Source of the DNA: Mangifera indica
Taxonomy: Eukaryota > Streptophyta > Magnoliopsida > Sapindales > Anacardiaceae
Direction: 5' to 3'
Assembly (NCBI RefSeq): GCF_011075055.1
Contig: NC_058149.1
Location: 8,934,449 to 8,998,448 of the forward strand
DNA length: 64,000 bases
The notes beneath the pieces are model-generated. The model did no database searches. It was given only the letters and a program-made list of their open reading frames with translations, and was not told the origin of the DNA. How positions within the stretch are numbered: position 1 is the first letter of the stretch; the number at the start of each line of letters is the position of its first letter. A program made the position numbers and the translations under genes. Shown here one piece after another: positions 22,024-34,680 of the stretch.

Positions 22024-22240
22024 GTTGTCATATTATTGTATTTATAATACACCTTAAGCTCTCATATTATATCACATGACAACTTAACCTTTTAAAATGT
22101 CAAAATTACATTCATCTCCAGATAATCATTTCTCTCTTTCATATCTCTCAAACTTTTTGGGCTTATAGTTATATGCCACATGTCTAGCGAAGCATCATCT
22201 TCAACTGCATTTGTTTCATCATTTAGGTTATCATTGTTAG

Positions 22241-22663
22241 ACATTAAAGTCTCATATCTAATAAATGTAATATAAGTGAATAGTATATAAATGTACGAAT
22301 TGGAGTTTAACACAAACTAATTGATTTTATGTAATATTGGTTTCAATTTCTACACTTATAAATCTAATATATTTCTAACATAACATTAGAGTATAAACCA
22401 AACGGTAGGTCTAACAGCCTAAAGTATTTTTGGATACAAGTGACATCGTACTTAACCAAAACCTACTAAGCTAAACAACGGATCTAACAGACTAGGTAGT
22501 TGCACTTAAGCGGGGGTGTTGCACATTAAAATCTCACATCTAATAAATGCAATATAAATGAGTGGTATATGAATGTGTGGATTGAACTTTAACATAAGCC
22601 AATTGATTTTCTGTAATATAAGTTTCAATTTCACACTTATAGGTCCAATATATTTTTAACTTT
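22241..22663. repeat. Direct repeat of about 140 bp (two copies, 282 bp apart)
   Basis: 22241-22381 and 22523-22663 both read ACATTAAA.TCTCA.ATCTAATAAATG, then GTATATxAATGT, then CCAATTGATTTT.TGTAATAT and end in TCCAATATATTT-like sequence. Divergence is moderate. The motif order resembles LTR ends that carry short AAGTCCCACAT-type blocks. They may be LTR fragments around a deletion. Confidence 0.55.
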
Positions 22664-23540
22664 AATTGAGTCTTATATAATCCATGGTAAGCTTTGCATT
22701 TAGCTATCATTATAGAACCTTTTGTGAGCTTTCACTTTCGATCACCAATAATACTATGATAACCTTTTATATTCAAAGGATAAGCTGATAACAAATTTAA
22801 GGCAAATATGGTACATGTCACACATTTTTTAGGTCAACGTGTAACCCAACTCAGTTTGCACACGTACCTTACCAACTCTCACTATAGTCGCATAACTAGT
22901 ATTGTCTATCTTTACTTTGCTAATTTTCCTTGGCTTTTACATAGAAAAAATATCTCTCCTACTCGTTACATGGTAATAAGTTCCTGAGTCAACAATTCAC
23001 TCAATATGAACATCAGTTTCAATGACAATATTGCATTGTTTCTCAAAAGAAATTCCTAATAGTTTTTTATATTCATTAGGTATAGTAGTAGTTGTGTCCT
23101 ATTTGTCTATCGTTTTCTTATTCTTCTCATTCTTTTGTTTTTTCTTGAAAGCCTTACAATTTCTCTTAATATGCCCCTCCCAATTATCTAACAAAGAACT
23201 TAACAGAAGTAAAGTCTATAACTTATCATCTAGATGAATCTTTATGTTTCCTAACTAGTTCGCCAAATCCTGAAAAGTCACTCAAATGATCGACAACAAA
23301 TTGCCCTTCTTAGAACTTCAAGTTCACAGTCTTCTAATCACAACTTCCTGTCTTTTTAATCATAAACACTGAACTCTACCCATTGCCTAAAATTTCTTAT
23401 AGTCTTCCTACGTAGCTTTTCCCAATCATCTTCAAATATCCCAACTGGTATGTTAAATCCTAATTTACAGGATCAAATAAATCTTTATAGTAAAGCGAAT
23501 CCTTCATTGTCAACTTTTAAATAGAAAAATTGGTACTTGT
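22664..23540 (-). mobile_element. Antisense copia gag-protease remnant
   Basis: Read on the - strand, decayed gag sequence (LYYKDLFDPVN, then LVRKHKDSSR) is followed by a partial zinc knuckle GHIKRNCKAFKKKQ. Next comes a protease-like region with IVDSGTYYHVTSRRDIFS, where the copia protease site is D-S-G-A. After that is a stretch like GKVRVQTELGYTLT. There are several stops. gag appears deleted internally up to the zinc knuckle, and no integrase follows. It belongs to a copia lineage different in orientation from the element at 16.3-22.0 kb. Confidence 0.65.
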
Positions 23541-25075
23541 AACACTCTTCTCCAGATACATACCTCTACACGAAATATGATTCGAAGAGATATACACAAC
23601 TTGACTATCTTTAGATCTTAATAGAATTATAACATGATATTAATTATTTGACTTAAGGAAAACATGCAAAAATGTGTAATAAATAAACTTATTAATAAAC
23701 CACAACCATAAACTTCTAGTGTTTGAAATCCATTACAAAGTATATATGATGCATCACAACCACACCATGTTAGTCTGAACAATAAATACATCAACTGAGT
23801 CATAAATGCATAAATAACCAAATTACCCTCACTCTCATACAACCATTCAATTTGGATCATTAGGTCCCTTGCATACTTCGCTACTCACCTCTACTTACAA
23901 AACCACAGAAAAATAATGCGTGAGTGAAAAACATTCAATACGTAAGCGACTTCTCGACACTTTGCACAAAGAATAAATTTGGAACGTCTCTAAATCTTAT
24001 GTGGTTAAAATGGATGTTTTACGACACTTTCCTTTGCCTATCCATTTATTCACAACATATTTAATACCTTAGTAAAAACAATTGACATCTCAAATGTCTA
24101 CTAACTATGGTGTCTTGCACACATACCGGTTAGACTCTTGGGTACTCTGGTCATATGGGAAAACTTGTCGTAGTCTCTTTATTACCATATACACATAGCT
24201 ACAACACTGTTAACTGAATTACCATCTTTGCATGACCACTACTATAGACACATATGTGATGCCTCCTGCTAACCGTGTGAGGAACTAACTAAAGTGTCAC
24301 TATTTTTTACCATGCATAGTAACCTTTTCTCTTCCCCTCATTGCACATGGTCTAGGGGTAAAATAATATTTTCTTCTTTTAGTTGAAACACACAAGTGTT
24401 CTTTAGCCTTGCTCTTCCTTGTGCTCTTCACCAAGTCTTTACATACACGAGCATCTAGTCTTTTAGGGGAAGGCGTCCCTCTAGAATGCTAACTAATGGT
24501 CAACCTTGTACTAACCATATTGAACCTATGGCCATACATGGTCATTCCTTCATTTAATATGGATATCTATTTTTAGGAAAACCATACATAAACATGTGTC
24601 TCATACCACACGATTATGTGTGAATTTCCTCTCATAACAAATTTGCTTCAATGTAACAAACTTTTCTTCAAAAGGACACACAGGCGTGTGTACTTGTATA
24701 TACGATTGTGTCATAAACTGGGAATCACACCTGCTTTCTACAGTTTTCCAACCATTACAATCACAATTTTCAATCTCCAAACCATTCCTTATTATCTTAA
24801 AAAGTTGCAAATTATGTTTCTAATACAACATAATCATCAATTATGCTCAACTTACACACTTCTATGCATGAAAAACCAACACAAAATCATGGTTAATAAA
24901 ACACAACAAAAAATGCATAAGAGAAGGAGTATAGGTCAACTAATTACTTGCCTTTCGAAGACTCACTAAAGTTGGCATGGTTAAAGGATTTCCAACATCC
25001 AAACTCCCCTCAAGACTCCTCTGGTTGCTTTCCTTTTATCTTTGGTGGTTGTTCTTTGATTTTGTAGGTGTTACA
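23541..25075 (-). mobile_element. Decayed LTR-like sequence, antisense
   Basis: On the - strand the right edge begins TGTAACACCTACAAAATC at 25075, a gypsy-type LTR start also seen on + at 35263. The rest is non-coding with no partner LTR identified; the left boundary is a guess. Confidence 0.35.
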
Positions 25076-26360
25076 GTAGTTGATAATTTAACTGTGGAAC
25101 TTGAACTTGAACCTTCCATCTCAATTCACACAATTAACCATATGTCCAATTAACCAAATGATGTGGTTTTAGTTCAAGTTCAAATAGCAGGTGAGTTATA
25201 TTGGGATAATCAAGCAAGTTCAATTCCAAACACAACTCTAAACTACCATAACTCAACAGAAAAAATAAGTTTCAACCAAGTAGGTTTCAAGAGAAACTTC
25301 GGCCAAGGGAGAAAATGATAAGAGATGAGAGTAAGAACAAGCAAACAACAATTTAACCAATAAACCAAGGCCTAAAGGGAACCCACCAGCCTTGAATCAC
25401 CACCAACCCCTTGGTCAAGAGTTGGATAAAGAGGAATTGCAAAACACTTGCAAGGAAGATTTTCTTTAATATTCAAGCCAAGGAAAAAAATGTACATCAC
25501 CCAAGGAGCCTTTAAATAGGCTTCAAACTACATTTAAATGAAACCTAAATGAAGCTACATTACATTTCAAGCTCATTTCAAAGACATTTGGCTCTAATCT
25601 TCATGTTAATCCCAAAGAAGAATGTAAGGCAAGGGAAGGCCAAATTGTCATAAATTGCCTTACTAATATAAGTAATTCCTAGAGCCATGTGATATGTCCC
25701 AAAGAAGAATGTAAGGCAAGGGAAGGCCAAATTGTCATGAATTGTCTGGCCAAAAGAAGTAATTCCTAGAACCATGTGATATGTCAACTCTTGTCTCTTT
25801 CTTTGAGCTTCTTTGACTTGCTTAGCTTCACCCAAGGTAACTAACAAACTGAATTAAACATAATTTAGCACAAATAACAAATAAAGTGTATAATTAGACA
25901 ATAAAATACATAAAGCTAATTAAACTCTCTATTGGGATTGTTGGACTTTTAATGGACCCAAGTAATAAGAAAGTAACCAAAGGAGGGCTTGGGACCCCAA
26001 AATGAAGGTAGGGACGAAATGGGTTTGAACATAGCTTGGGTTTGTGCTTGCTTCTCTTCAAAACAAGGTTTTGGACTCCACACTTCATGTAGGGTCGAAT
26101 TTGTCAAGTGATGAGATTGGACTTGGTATTCTTCTATTGGTCTTGATTGGATTGCACTTGATGGAGTCTTGGATGGACTATGGACTGGGCATGGACCTTC
26201 AATTGGATCCGGGTTTGGATCACCAAAGCTCTAATACTACTTGTTAGGACTACAAACCCTAAATCTAATTATACAAATTAATTAAGTCAATCAATAACAT
26301 GAAATATCATCTGCATATAGGAAATAAAACAACTTAACACAAACAAGAACATAGGATTAC
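25076..26360 (-). mobile_element. LTR-retroelement leader/LTR fragment, antisense
   Basis: At 26221-26240 the - strand reads TAGTATTAGAGCTTTGGTG, close to the tRNA-Met primer site TGGTATCAGAGC. Directly to its right a segment starts TGTTAGGACTACAAACCC at 26242 and would be the end of an antisense 5' LTR. The left part (25430-25850) has LTR-like non-coding text and a tandem repeat. No coding domain was seen; it could be a non-autonomous (TRIM/LARD-like) element. Confidence 0.4.
25611..25784. repeat. 87-bp tandem duplication
   Basis: CCCAAAGAAGAATGTAAGGC starts at 25611 and again at 25698. Both units end in CCATGTGATATGT and differ at a handful of bases. Because 87 is a multiple of three, a repetitive - strand ORF (25578-25847) spans them, but it has no other support. 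Confidence 0.85.
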
Positions 26361-28006
26361 ATGGAAGGAAATGTACACCCTAATGATAAAAAATCAATAA
26401 AAGACTGATTTTAACACTAGAAGGAAATGTACATTTTGCATTTAAGTAATTAGTTACTAAAAATTCTAATACAGTTATCAATTATATTTAGCATCTATTA
26501 GAAGGTAATCGCACATTTGTCGCAGAAAAACTACCAGGGAAAGATATGATAATTAGTTTCAAATAATTATTGAAAATTATGTTTAATAACTAATATCCAT
26601 TTATTGAAAAAGTTAGTCGGAACATCTATTTAAGCTAGAAGTGCAAAATCAATGGTAACTAGAATAATTCGATACAAATGAATGTCATTAGTATCTCAAA
26701 ATATTAAGTTTTAGAATTTTTTTTTGTAAGAAAATGAATGCTTTAAAATAACTTTTTTTCGGTGCATGTATGTGTTTACTAGTATTTGGTTTTAATATTT
26801 CATAACTATTTGTATTGTTACTAAAATGATACTTATTAGACATTAATGGTTTTTTTTTATGTCATTTATTTTTCCTTTTCAAATTTTGAGATTTTATATA
26901 TACTATAATATAATACAATATCAAAATTATTTAAATAATATGATAATACCTAATTATGTAATGATGACTAATAAAATAGATGTTGTTATTTCTAAACAAC
27001 CATATATACATATGTCCTTTACCACAAACCAACTCTTAATCCCTGCAAAACAAAAGAACCAAAAGGCTCTCTTATATAATCAATTTAAGATATCTAAACA
27101 ATTCATATATTTTCATAAAGAATGTGTTCATAGTTAGACAGCACAATGTTCATGTATTGATACCAGACAACAAAGAAATGCACATGTAAGTGAAAGATCC
27201 AAAAAGCCAGAAATTCAAGTTCTATAGACACCTCAATCACATGAAAAATGATGAGGTTGACATAAATGTGTTACACCTAATGTCAAGTTTTTCAACAAAT
27301 TCATCATTTTGTTTTGTTGTTCTTCAAATTCTTTAATATTTTACTCTTGTTATTGAAGTACTTTTTATTATCCCTCTAATTCTTTAATTTTATCTTATTA
27401 TTTTTCAACTTTATGTTTTAACATTGTTGTTTCTTTTGATGAAACATTGAAAACGTGATGTTAAAATAGACAAAATATGAAATTTTGGTTAAATCTTAAA
27501 GCTTTACTTAGAAACCCCTCACAAATTTCTTCTTTACTTCTTTCAAATAGCATACCTATAGATTCTTCTAGTAACCTAAGCATTTTCTCCAAACATAAGA
27601 ATATGTATGACCACTAATTATCTCTTTCAATAACATATAAAAAACTTAAACTTAGATGGATCATTGACTATATTATTATATTTTTATATTCTTTTAAATA
27701 TATCATCATATCATATGGTTTCATAATGAAATACATGTTGGGCTTGAATTACAAGTATAAAAGGATCATTTTTGTGCCACAACTTGCCAACATTAATGAT
27801 TGAGAGATAATAATCCTTTTAGTATTTAGTTTTTTTCTTTTTTTTCATTTGTATCGAACTATCAGACTTGAATAACATAACCCAAAATCCATATACATAC
27901 ACACACACACACACATATATAGGTATACATAGGCACAAGGCTTGAGTATCAACTATAGCCATATCATTAATGGAGCCACATCCTAACTAATACTGTAAAA
28001 AGGAAA
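26361..28006. other. AT-rich non-coding stretch
   Basis: Mostly featureless. On the - strand around 27600-27280 short frames such as EKMLRLLEESIGMLFERSKE and EEQQNKMMNLLKNL suggest a decayed coiled-coil coding sequence, possibly from a transposon protein, but no family is assigned. A (CA)n run lies at about 27896-27914. Confidence 0.3.
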
Positions 28007-28713
28007 AGCTAAAAGACTTATTCCCTCCTATGCTTTGGCCCATTTTCAAATTCTCATAAAGTAAAGTTTTAAAAATCAAAATACATACTATTTTATTAAA
28101 ATTTTTTATTATGATTAAAAGTAAAATCATTATTTAACAAAAAATATTTTAAAAAGTTAAAATTTTATTTCATTTTTCCCTCTTAGCTTAAAAAATTAGC
28201 CATTTTTCTTTATTCAAAGTTTGAAAAATTATTTTTTCTCCCCTAAGGTTTTTTTTTCTCTTTCTCTAGTGACCATCTCCATTCCAACCAATGGCTAGCC
28301 TTCTCACCAATTTCTTCTCCCACTGATTTTTGGGCGTCGATGACCATTTTCATTGGACAAAGAAGATGAATCTTCGGCGGGCAAAATGGCCACCAACACT
28401 TGAAGATCAATAGGAGAAGAAGTTGGTGAGAAGGTCGGCTATTAGCTGAAATGAAGACAGCCACCGAAGAAGGGGAAAAAAAACCTTAGGGAGGAAAATT
28501 TAACTTTTCAAACTTTCGGTTGAGAGAAATTATTTGTTTTTTAAACTAATGAGATAAAATTTTAGATTTTTTAATATTTGTTGTTCAATAATAGCTTCAA
28601 TCTAAACCTTAATAGAAAATTTTAACAAAAAAGTAGATAGTTTGATTTTTAAAATTTTATGGGTGAAAAATTGAGAAAGGACCAAATCTTGGATGGGAAT
28701 AAGTCTTTTGGCC
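28007..28713. mobile_element. Foldback Mutator-like MITE, copy 2
   Basis: The right end ..GGGAATAAGTCTTTTGGCC is the inverted partner of the left end AGCTAAAAGACTTATTCCC (first two bases mutated). Flanks AAAAGGAAA and AAAAGAACA match at 7 of 9. The interior also folds back: CTTCTCACCAATTTCTTCTCC near 28294 faces GGAGAAGAAGTTGGTGAGAAGG near 28411. Confidence 0.75.
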
Positions 28714-29433
28714 AAAAGAACATTAGCATGTAATAATCCTATTACATTCCCCGCCCCATCAGCAAAAATTGCTAACCCTGACGTTTGTCCTACTGATTAT
28801 ATAACCCGGTTTCTCTAACTATTTATATTAAAATATAAAATATGTGAAATGAAAACATGATAATAAGTTTATATACAAATATAAATGAATTTGAATTTCT
28901 GAATTTTTGCATCTTTCTATGTCCCAATTTTTTTCCCTTAGTTACCACAGATGCTTTTCTTCTAACCTCTGAAATGAACTTCTTTTGACTTCCCTAGTAA
29001 GCCAATAACTCATACCTAGCTTTTGCTTGATCTCGAAGCAAATTCATGAGCACCTAAGCTAACTACTTCTCGACTTGATTCTTCCTCATCATTGCCTGAA
29101 TATTATATAACAATAATTTATCCTCCATTATTTATTTTCTCTTTCATTGCCATTTATCGGAGACTATGTTTTAAATAGAGATTGATATATACAAGATAGA
29201 TTTTATTGACTAACAAATTAAACAGTTACAAGACATTGATTTCTCATCATTGAATCAAGCAATTCAGAAAACAAGAAGATGAAAATAATATCTAATCACT
29301 TTATTTTCTCAACAGTCAACTACTATAGAAACAAATAAGCTAAAATATATGAACAATCACAGAGAAATCACTTAATACAGAGGTTTTTCGTTCTCCACTT
29401 TCCCCATAAATAAACCCAAAATTTTGATGCCTC
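28714..29433. other. Region downstream of the extensin-like gene
   Basis: No ORF supported. It should contain the 3' UTR of the - strand gene (29434-29952); AATAAA-type signals on the - strand occur near 29303. Confidence 0.35.
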
Positions 29434-29952
29434 TCAAAAATAATAGAAAAACACAACAGAGTGGAACGCTATTACAATTAAAATGGAAGCCCAATGGGAA
29501 GAAAGAGAAGAGGCCTTGGAGGCATAGAAGTAGTAGTAAGGATATGGGTAGTCATGCGGTCCATTAAATGGAGGTGCTTGAACTAATGGTGGTGTGTTAC
29601 TGTACCTAAAAGGAGGTGGCGGAGTTCCCCAGTAAGTCCATGAATTACCCGGTGGTGGCGCCGATTGTGACCGCGGTGAGGGTGGCGATGGCTCTGGTGG
29701 AGAGTGGTAGTGAGACTGAGGTGGAGAATGGTGAACTGGTGCTGGTGGTGACGATGTTGGTGGAGATGGATACTCTATCACTGGCGGTGGAGGTGAACAA
29801 ATAGATGGACATGTTGCACAATCACTGATGCAAAATAAACCAGAGTCAGGAGCTTCCACTTGGTCATCAGAAAATGCCACTCTACTCAGCACCATCATCA
29901 CCATTATTCCAAGCTTCAAGAGTTCAACACGATTGACATGATGATGATCCAT
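29434..29952 (-). CDS. Proline-rich extensin-like protein, probably GPI-anchored
   Basis: A 172-residue intronless ORF. Residues 1 to about 28 form a signal peptide with hydrophobic core LLKLGIMVMMVLSRVAF. A cysteine cluster follows (CISDCATCPSIC, about 41-52). Residues 53-105 are rich in SPPPP, SPPxP and HSPP motifs that would be hydroxylated and glycosylated as in extensins. The part after that is rich in Pro, Tyr and Phe (PYPYYYFY). The C-terminus SSLSSHWASILIVIAFHSVVFFYYF is a hydrophobic tail preceded by small residues, as in GPI-attachment signals. It is probably a secreted wall or plasma-membrane protein; the exact role is unknown. A TATATATA box on the - strand lies about 85 bp upstream of the start. 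It stands alone, flanked by two foldback MITEs. Confidence 0.75.
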   Translation of the reverse strand: MDHHHVNRVELLKLGIMVMMVLSRVAFSDDQVEAPDSGLFCISDCATCPSICSPPPPVIEYPSPPTSSPPAPVHHSPPQSHYHSPPEPSPPSPRSQSAPPPGNSWTYWGTPPPPFRYSNTPPLVQAPPFNGPHDYPYPYYYFYASKASSLSSHWASILIVIAFHSVVFFYYF

Positions 29953-30034
29953 TTGGGTTAAGTATTTGATATGGTTCTTTTATTTTTTTCTGAATGGTAA
30001 CTCAAAAACACATCATGCTTACTGACTTGTGACT

Positions 30035-30046
30035 ATATATATAAAC
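30035..30046 (-). promoter_or_regulatory. TATA box of the extensin-like gene
   Basis: The - strand has TTTATATATATAGTC about 85 bp upstream of the ATG at 29952, a suitable distance for a core promoter. Confidence 0.55.
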
Positions 30047-30099
30047 TTTTTATGATGGCTAATCATTTTTTCAAATAAAGAAATGGGATAAAAACTGGA

Positions 30100-30717
30100 C
30101 CTACCCTTGACTGTTTGATGAGTGAGAGTGAGGCAAAGAAGACACTGGAAGGAGAAAGCTTGTGTATGGCTCTTTGAAAAAGTTTGATGCAGATGCTTAT
30201 CTTACATTGAAGTGGTTTGTATTGCTGTAAAGAAGAGGGTTTGCTTGCTTACTTTTTGCCTCTCATCCGCCAAGGATTTTAGACATCCCATTCAATACTT
30301 AAGACTTTTAAGTACAGGAAGGAGACAACATCGTCCAAGACTTAACATACAAAAAAGAGCATATTGTCACGGGCTAAAATTTACTATCTACCAGTGGGAC
30401 ATATTGAATTCTGTTTTGTTGGAGGTCAGTCTGGCATGTACTCATGTTATAATTTAAGGTCATTAATTTGTTCTACCTTATACTCATTAAGGGAAAGATT
30501 TTAACTTTTGACCAGTTTATACAAAAATAACTTAGTTCTTCTGTAATAAATCTCCCCTTCTAAATCATCCATGAAATTAAGAATCACACACACTCACATT
30601 TAAATGTGTTTATCAACCATGTCTACTCAAAGTCTTATCATACTCGTCAATTTTTAAGTCGTGACAATATGTAGGTGGAATGTGGATAGATGTAGCACAC
30701 AAAATTTGACTAAATGG
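30100..30717. other. Upstream region of the extensin-like gene
   Basis: No credible gene. A + strand ORF at 30212-30457 lacks any recognised motif. Confidence 0.35.
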
Positions 30718-30726
30718 GAGTAGAAA

Positions 30727-31648
30727 GGCCAAAGGACTTGTTCCCACCCGAGGTTTAGTGTATACTTACTCATACCCATGCAGTTTAAAAACTCTAAATG
30801 TTCACTCATAATCCAATTTTCATTAAAAAATTTTGTTAATAGTAAGGGTAAAATCATTATTTAATAAATAATATTAAAAAAATAAAATTTAATCTTATTT
30901 TCACCCATTGGTTTTAAAAAATAATATTTTTTCCCAAAACCTAAGTTTTGAAAAGTTATCCTTTCACCCTTGTTAGGTCTAACTGAAAAACTAACCAATT
31001 TTCTGGTGACAAAATCCACTCCGACCGCTTTCTTCGAGACTGTCAACCTTCAACCGATGCTCTCTATCACCGCCGATGATAGAAGGACTGACCAATTTGA
31101 TCGTTCTCAACTAAATCTCAACAAATCTTGTTCATCTCCAATTAACGCAAAAGCAGCCGACTTCTCAACCAAATCTCGTTCGTTGTCAGCTCCTGAGATA
31201 AAACGTCTGTTGAAATAAAACGATCAAATCAATCGACGAAGACAAATCTTAGCCGATTCTTAGTAGATCAAATCAGTGACATCAATGCTCGAAGGAGATG
31301 CCGATCTAGAGAGAGAGAGACGAAACTGATCTTTACTAGAGCGATGGTGAAGTGGATAAATTCCAATCGCTAACAGAGATGAAGATAAAAAGAAAACCCT
31401 AATAAGGGGAAATGATAACTTTTTCAAACTTAGGTTTTAGAGGAAATTACTATTTTTTAAAACTAATAGGTGAAAATGAGATTAAATTTTATTTTTTTAA
31501 TATTATTTATTAAATGATAATTTCATCTTTACTATTAATAGAAAATTCTAACAGAAATTAGATAACAAATAAATATTTAAATTTTTGAAACTTTATAAGT
31601 ATAGGTTGAGAATACACTAAACCTTGGGTGAGAATAAGTCTTTTGGCC
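30727..31648. mobile_element. Foldback Mutator-like MITE, copy 3
   Basis: Left end GGCCAAAGGACTTGTTCCCA, right end the inverted ..GAATAAGTCTTTTGGCC. Flanks GAGTAGAAA (30718-30726) and GAGCAGAAA (31649-31657) match at 8 of 9. Long arms of about 300 bp surround a GC-richer centre (about 31000-31330). That centre holds an 82-codon ORF (30970-31218) without recognised domains. Confidence 0.8.
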
Positions 31649-31657
31649 GAGCAGAAA

Positions 31658-33380
31658 CTATGAAAGTCACCGGCACATTTCTTGTTCAGATTTTGAAAAA
31701 GTTTTCCACAGCTTCAAAGACTGATCTCTGTAACAAAGCCAGAATCTTCAAAGTATATTTGGTCAAAGGTCTACCCCATCAATAATATCTAATCTAGAAC
31801 TTACAATATTATAACAGTAATTTTTATGCCATAAAAGAAGAATAAATTATTTGCGGGACCCAAAATGTGGTGCTAATGGGTTAAGTAAACACCATTGATT
31901 ATGGAAATCAATTCATTTCATTATCTCCTTGGAGTTCGGAGCTTATTAAGTGCATTTGTATCATCATTTCATTTTCATATGGAGACTAAAGGGGGAATCC
32001 AAAGTCTTTTTATCTTTTTCTTATACCTTTCTCTAACCATAATCCATCTTCATACGATCATCATCGACTTTGGAACTTTATGCTTTTTCTCTTTAGTTTA
32101 CTTTATACTTTTCTTTAAGGTTTGGACTTCCGAATTCCTTATTCCATGGCATGTTTCCGGGAAGTTCTCGCTTCTATAAATATCTTATACATCAGTTGAC
32201 ACAGTAAGATTGGAATAACTTCTTTCCCAATAAAATTTTCATACAAAATGATGTAATATAACTTACCAATCACTAAATATATTTGTGCATTTAATTCACA
32301 TTGATGGACAATACTCTTATTGGTCAATTCTGTTTTTCTGCTCTATGGGACTTATAATTTTATTTATTTTTCATAATTATTTGATCTTCTTTAAAAATTT
32401 TTTATTAAAAAATGATTTTTGACCCCACAAAATTTATCTTCAACCCCCACTTTTAAATTTATTTTTTATTTTGACAAAGTTAACCTTAATTTAAATTAAA
32501 AGAAACAATATTATTATTTTTAAATACACTCATATTTTATTTTAATTTTTTAACATTGAATATTATATGAACTCTAACCCTAAATTTTAATAATTTTAAT
32601 GCTTTTTTTAATTATTGGAATCTTATAAAATTATTTGTTTGTTCCATGAAAATATAATACTAAAACTATAGAAGTCATAATGAGAATCTAAAAAAGATAA
32701 AGTAAGTTGAAGTTAGGAAATGGAGTGAACAAAAGGTAAAAGGAAAAAAAAAAGCTTATTAAATTGATTTGAGAAAAAAAATGTGTAAAAAAACTAATTA
32801 AGTTTTAAATTAGATTAAAAACCTAAATAATCTTATAAAATTATTTTTGGTATTAAAAAGGATGTGAAGAGATTTTACAAAAAACAAAGTAAGATAGGGT
32901 TAACATTTACTTTCCTTATAATAATCCAATACAATGATTATCAAAAACTTACATTACTATAGATGATTAATGAAATTAGCCATTTTTCAAGATATTAATG
33001 CAAAAATAACAAAATCCAGTGCTGTATACCTATATAAAATTGAAAGTTTATTCTTATTTATTGATTTTGAAAAACTCATCTCAAAGTCATTATTCATGTA
33101 TCTTTGGAATCGATTTCCACTTTACAAATGGGGAAAAAAAGTTAGTTAGCATTGTTTCATTGTACATATTTCTTGATAGTCATCTTTCTCTTTTATGTTT
33201 GGGGGTTTGGGTTTAAAGTTTTTAATCAAAGATTCACATTATAGGATTTATCTTTGAATTTAGGGCTAGTTGGGTGATTGATATGTTAATTTGAATGATG
33301 ATAAGTAGTGTAAGAATATATTAGCACAAGATTGAATCAATTATAAAGTTATCAAGATAACATTGTCAAATTCTATACTT
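31658..33380. other. AT-rich intergenic stretch
   Basis: No gene, RNA or clear repeat recognised. ORFs at 31895-32179 and 33019-33216 look random. Confidence 0.35.
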
Positions 33381-33399
33381 ATTTTTATCAATATTGGTA

Positions 33400-33880
33400 T
33401 GCACCCAATATGCATATGCATATGCGCATTGGATAACATCCTTGTATTATGAAACAAATGGAGTTTATGTAATGTGACTATGTGTTATAAGGGATAATTG
33501 TAATTATTGTACACTTAATTGAGGGTTAAATGGAATATAAATATGCATAGTTGGGGTTAGTAAAATTAAATACATGCATTTGGTGGGTTTATAGTAATTA
33601 CATTTCATGTAGTAGGGGGTTTAATGTAATATAATTTCATATAGTAAGGATTTTTTATATTTAACTATGCGTATCAATTTCACTAAAGGATTGGAAGTTT
33701 TTTGTAAGGGGCAATGAAAATTTTTGCTATGCATGAGGGTTATTGAAATATAGACTATGCATACACACATATTTGGGTGGTTTACCATGATATAGTTATA
33801 TATAGTGGGGGCACATAAAATTTTTTGTTGATACAGTCTATCTACACATAATACATGTGAGTTTTTTATAATATATTTGT
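33400..33880. repeat. Irregular short-period repeat at the left of the MULE
   Basis: Recurring phrases such as TATGCATAGT, TTTCATGTAGTAGGGGG, TTTCATATAGTAAGG and AACTATGCGTAT return about every 40-50 bp with GGG-containing blocks. Such repeats are often subterminal in DNA transposons; a matching inverted copy on the right side was not found. Confidence 0.35.
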
Positions 33881-34680
33881 TTGATTTTTTTCAACTATTA
33901 TGAGCATTAACCAAAATTTGTACCTTTTTTTAATATCAAACTTTACAAGAAAAATGCAAGATTTTAGAGCTCACTTGTCCAAATAGTTGAGAAGTTTTCA
34001 CCTTCTATATACAAGAAGACACAAGGATGTGATGGCCCACATTCATATAAGGAATAATGATCATAAAAAATAGTAGTACCATGGAACATGTTTGTGGGGT
34101 CTTTTATACTTAGAAGGGTCAAGTTTTAGTGCTATATTAACTCATGCAGTACTATTACAAGAGATCAATGGGAAAAACCCTATTGAGTGATTTTGGTTTC
34201 CAATGAATTGAGTAAACGTGATGTTCAACAAATTCAAGTTCATATTAGTAACAAGATTGAGGGTCAATCATCATACAACACAAAAAAATATGTTAACATC
34301 TTTTCCAAATAAGTCATCAGTGACATAGGTTGATTTGGTGTCTATGTATGATGCAGTCTCTTTAGGAACAAGACCAAAATGTATAAAGTTGACATTGTTA
34401 TATTGGTTGCATCTTAGTTTATTAAGTGTTGACAATGTGAAAGTAATTGACATGAATGTTTTAAATCTTGTAAATTGCCTTCCAAGATTCAACAAATATC
34501 CTTAGGTTGTTCAGGTTTGGGATGTGACTATCGATTCAATGAGGAAATTGATACCTCATTGACACAAGGAGATTATGTGCACCTATCCAAAGATAACAAA
34601 GGTTACCCTAATTATCAATGTGCTCTAATGGGTTTTTCACCTATCTTTAAGGTGACATTTTTATTTATATAATAATGTAA
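33881..34680 (+). pseudogene. DUF1985-like N-terminal part of the Ulp1-type ORF
   Basis: Conceptual translation, with stops, gives FRAHLSK at about 33960. It also gives KLTLLYWLHLSLLS followed by VNCLPRFNKYP and QVWDVTIDSMRKL around 34380-34560. This order (hydrophobic LTLLYxxxxxLL, then FNxYPWGxxVWxxTxxSL) is the pattern of DUF1985-type domains in plant Ulp1-family transposon proteins. A second frame continues with DYVHLSKDNKGYPNYQ. Frameshifts and stops show it is dead. Confidence 0.45.

Noticed and set aside
24616..24969. + strand ORF of 117 codons
   Set aside because: No recognisable motif, lies inside LTR-like sequence, and overlaps an opposite-strand ORF of equal quality.
25578..25847. 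Repetitive - strand ORF of 89 codons
   Set aside because: Its repetition is explained by the 87-bp DNA duplication, and no protein family is recognised.
30212..30457. Possible small gene of 81 codons beside the extensin-like gene
   Set aside because: No domain, no signal peptide, no promoter support.
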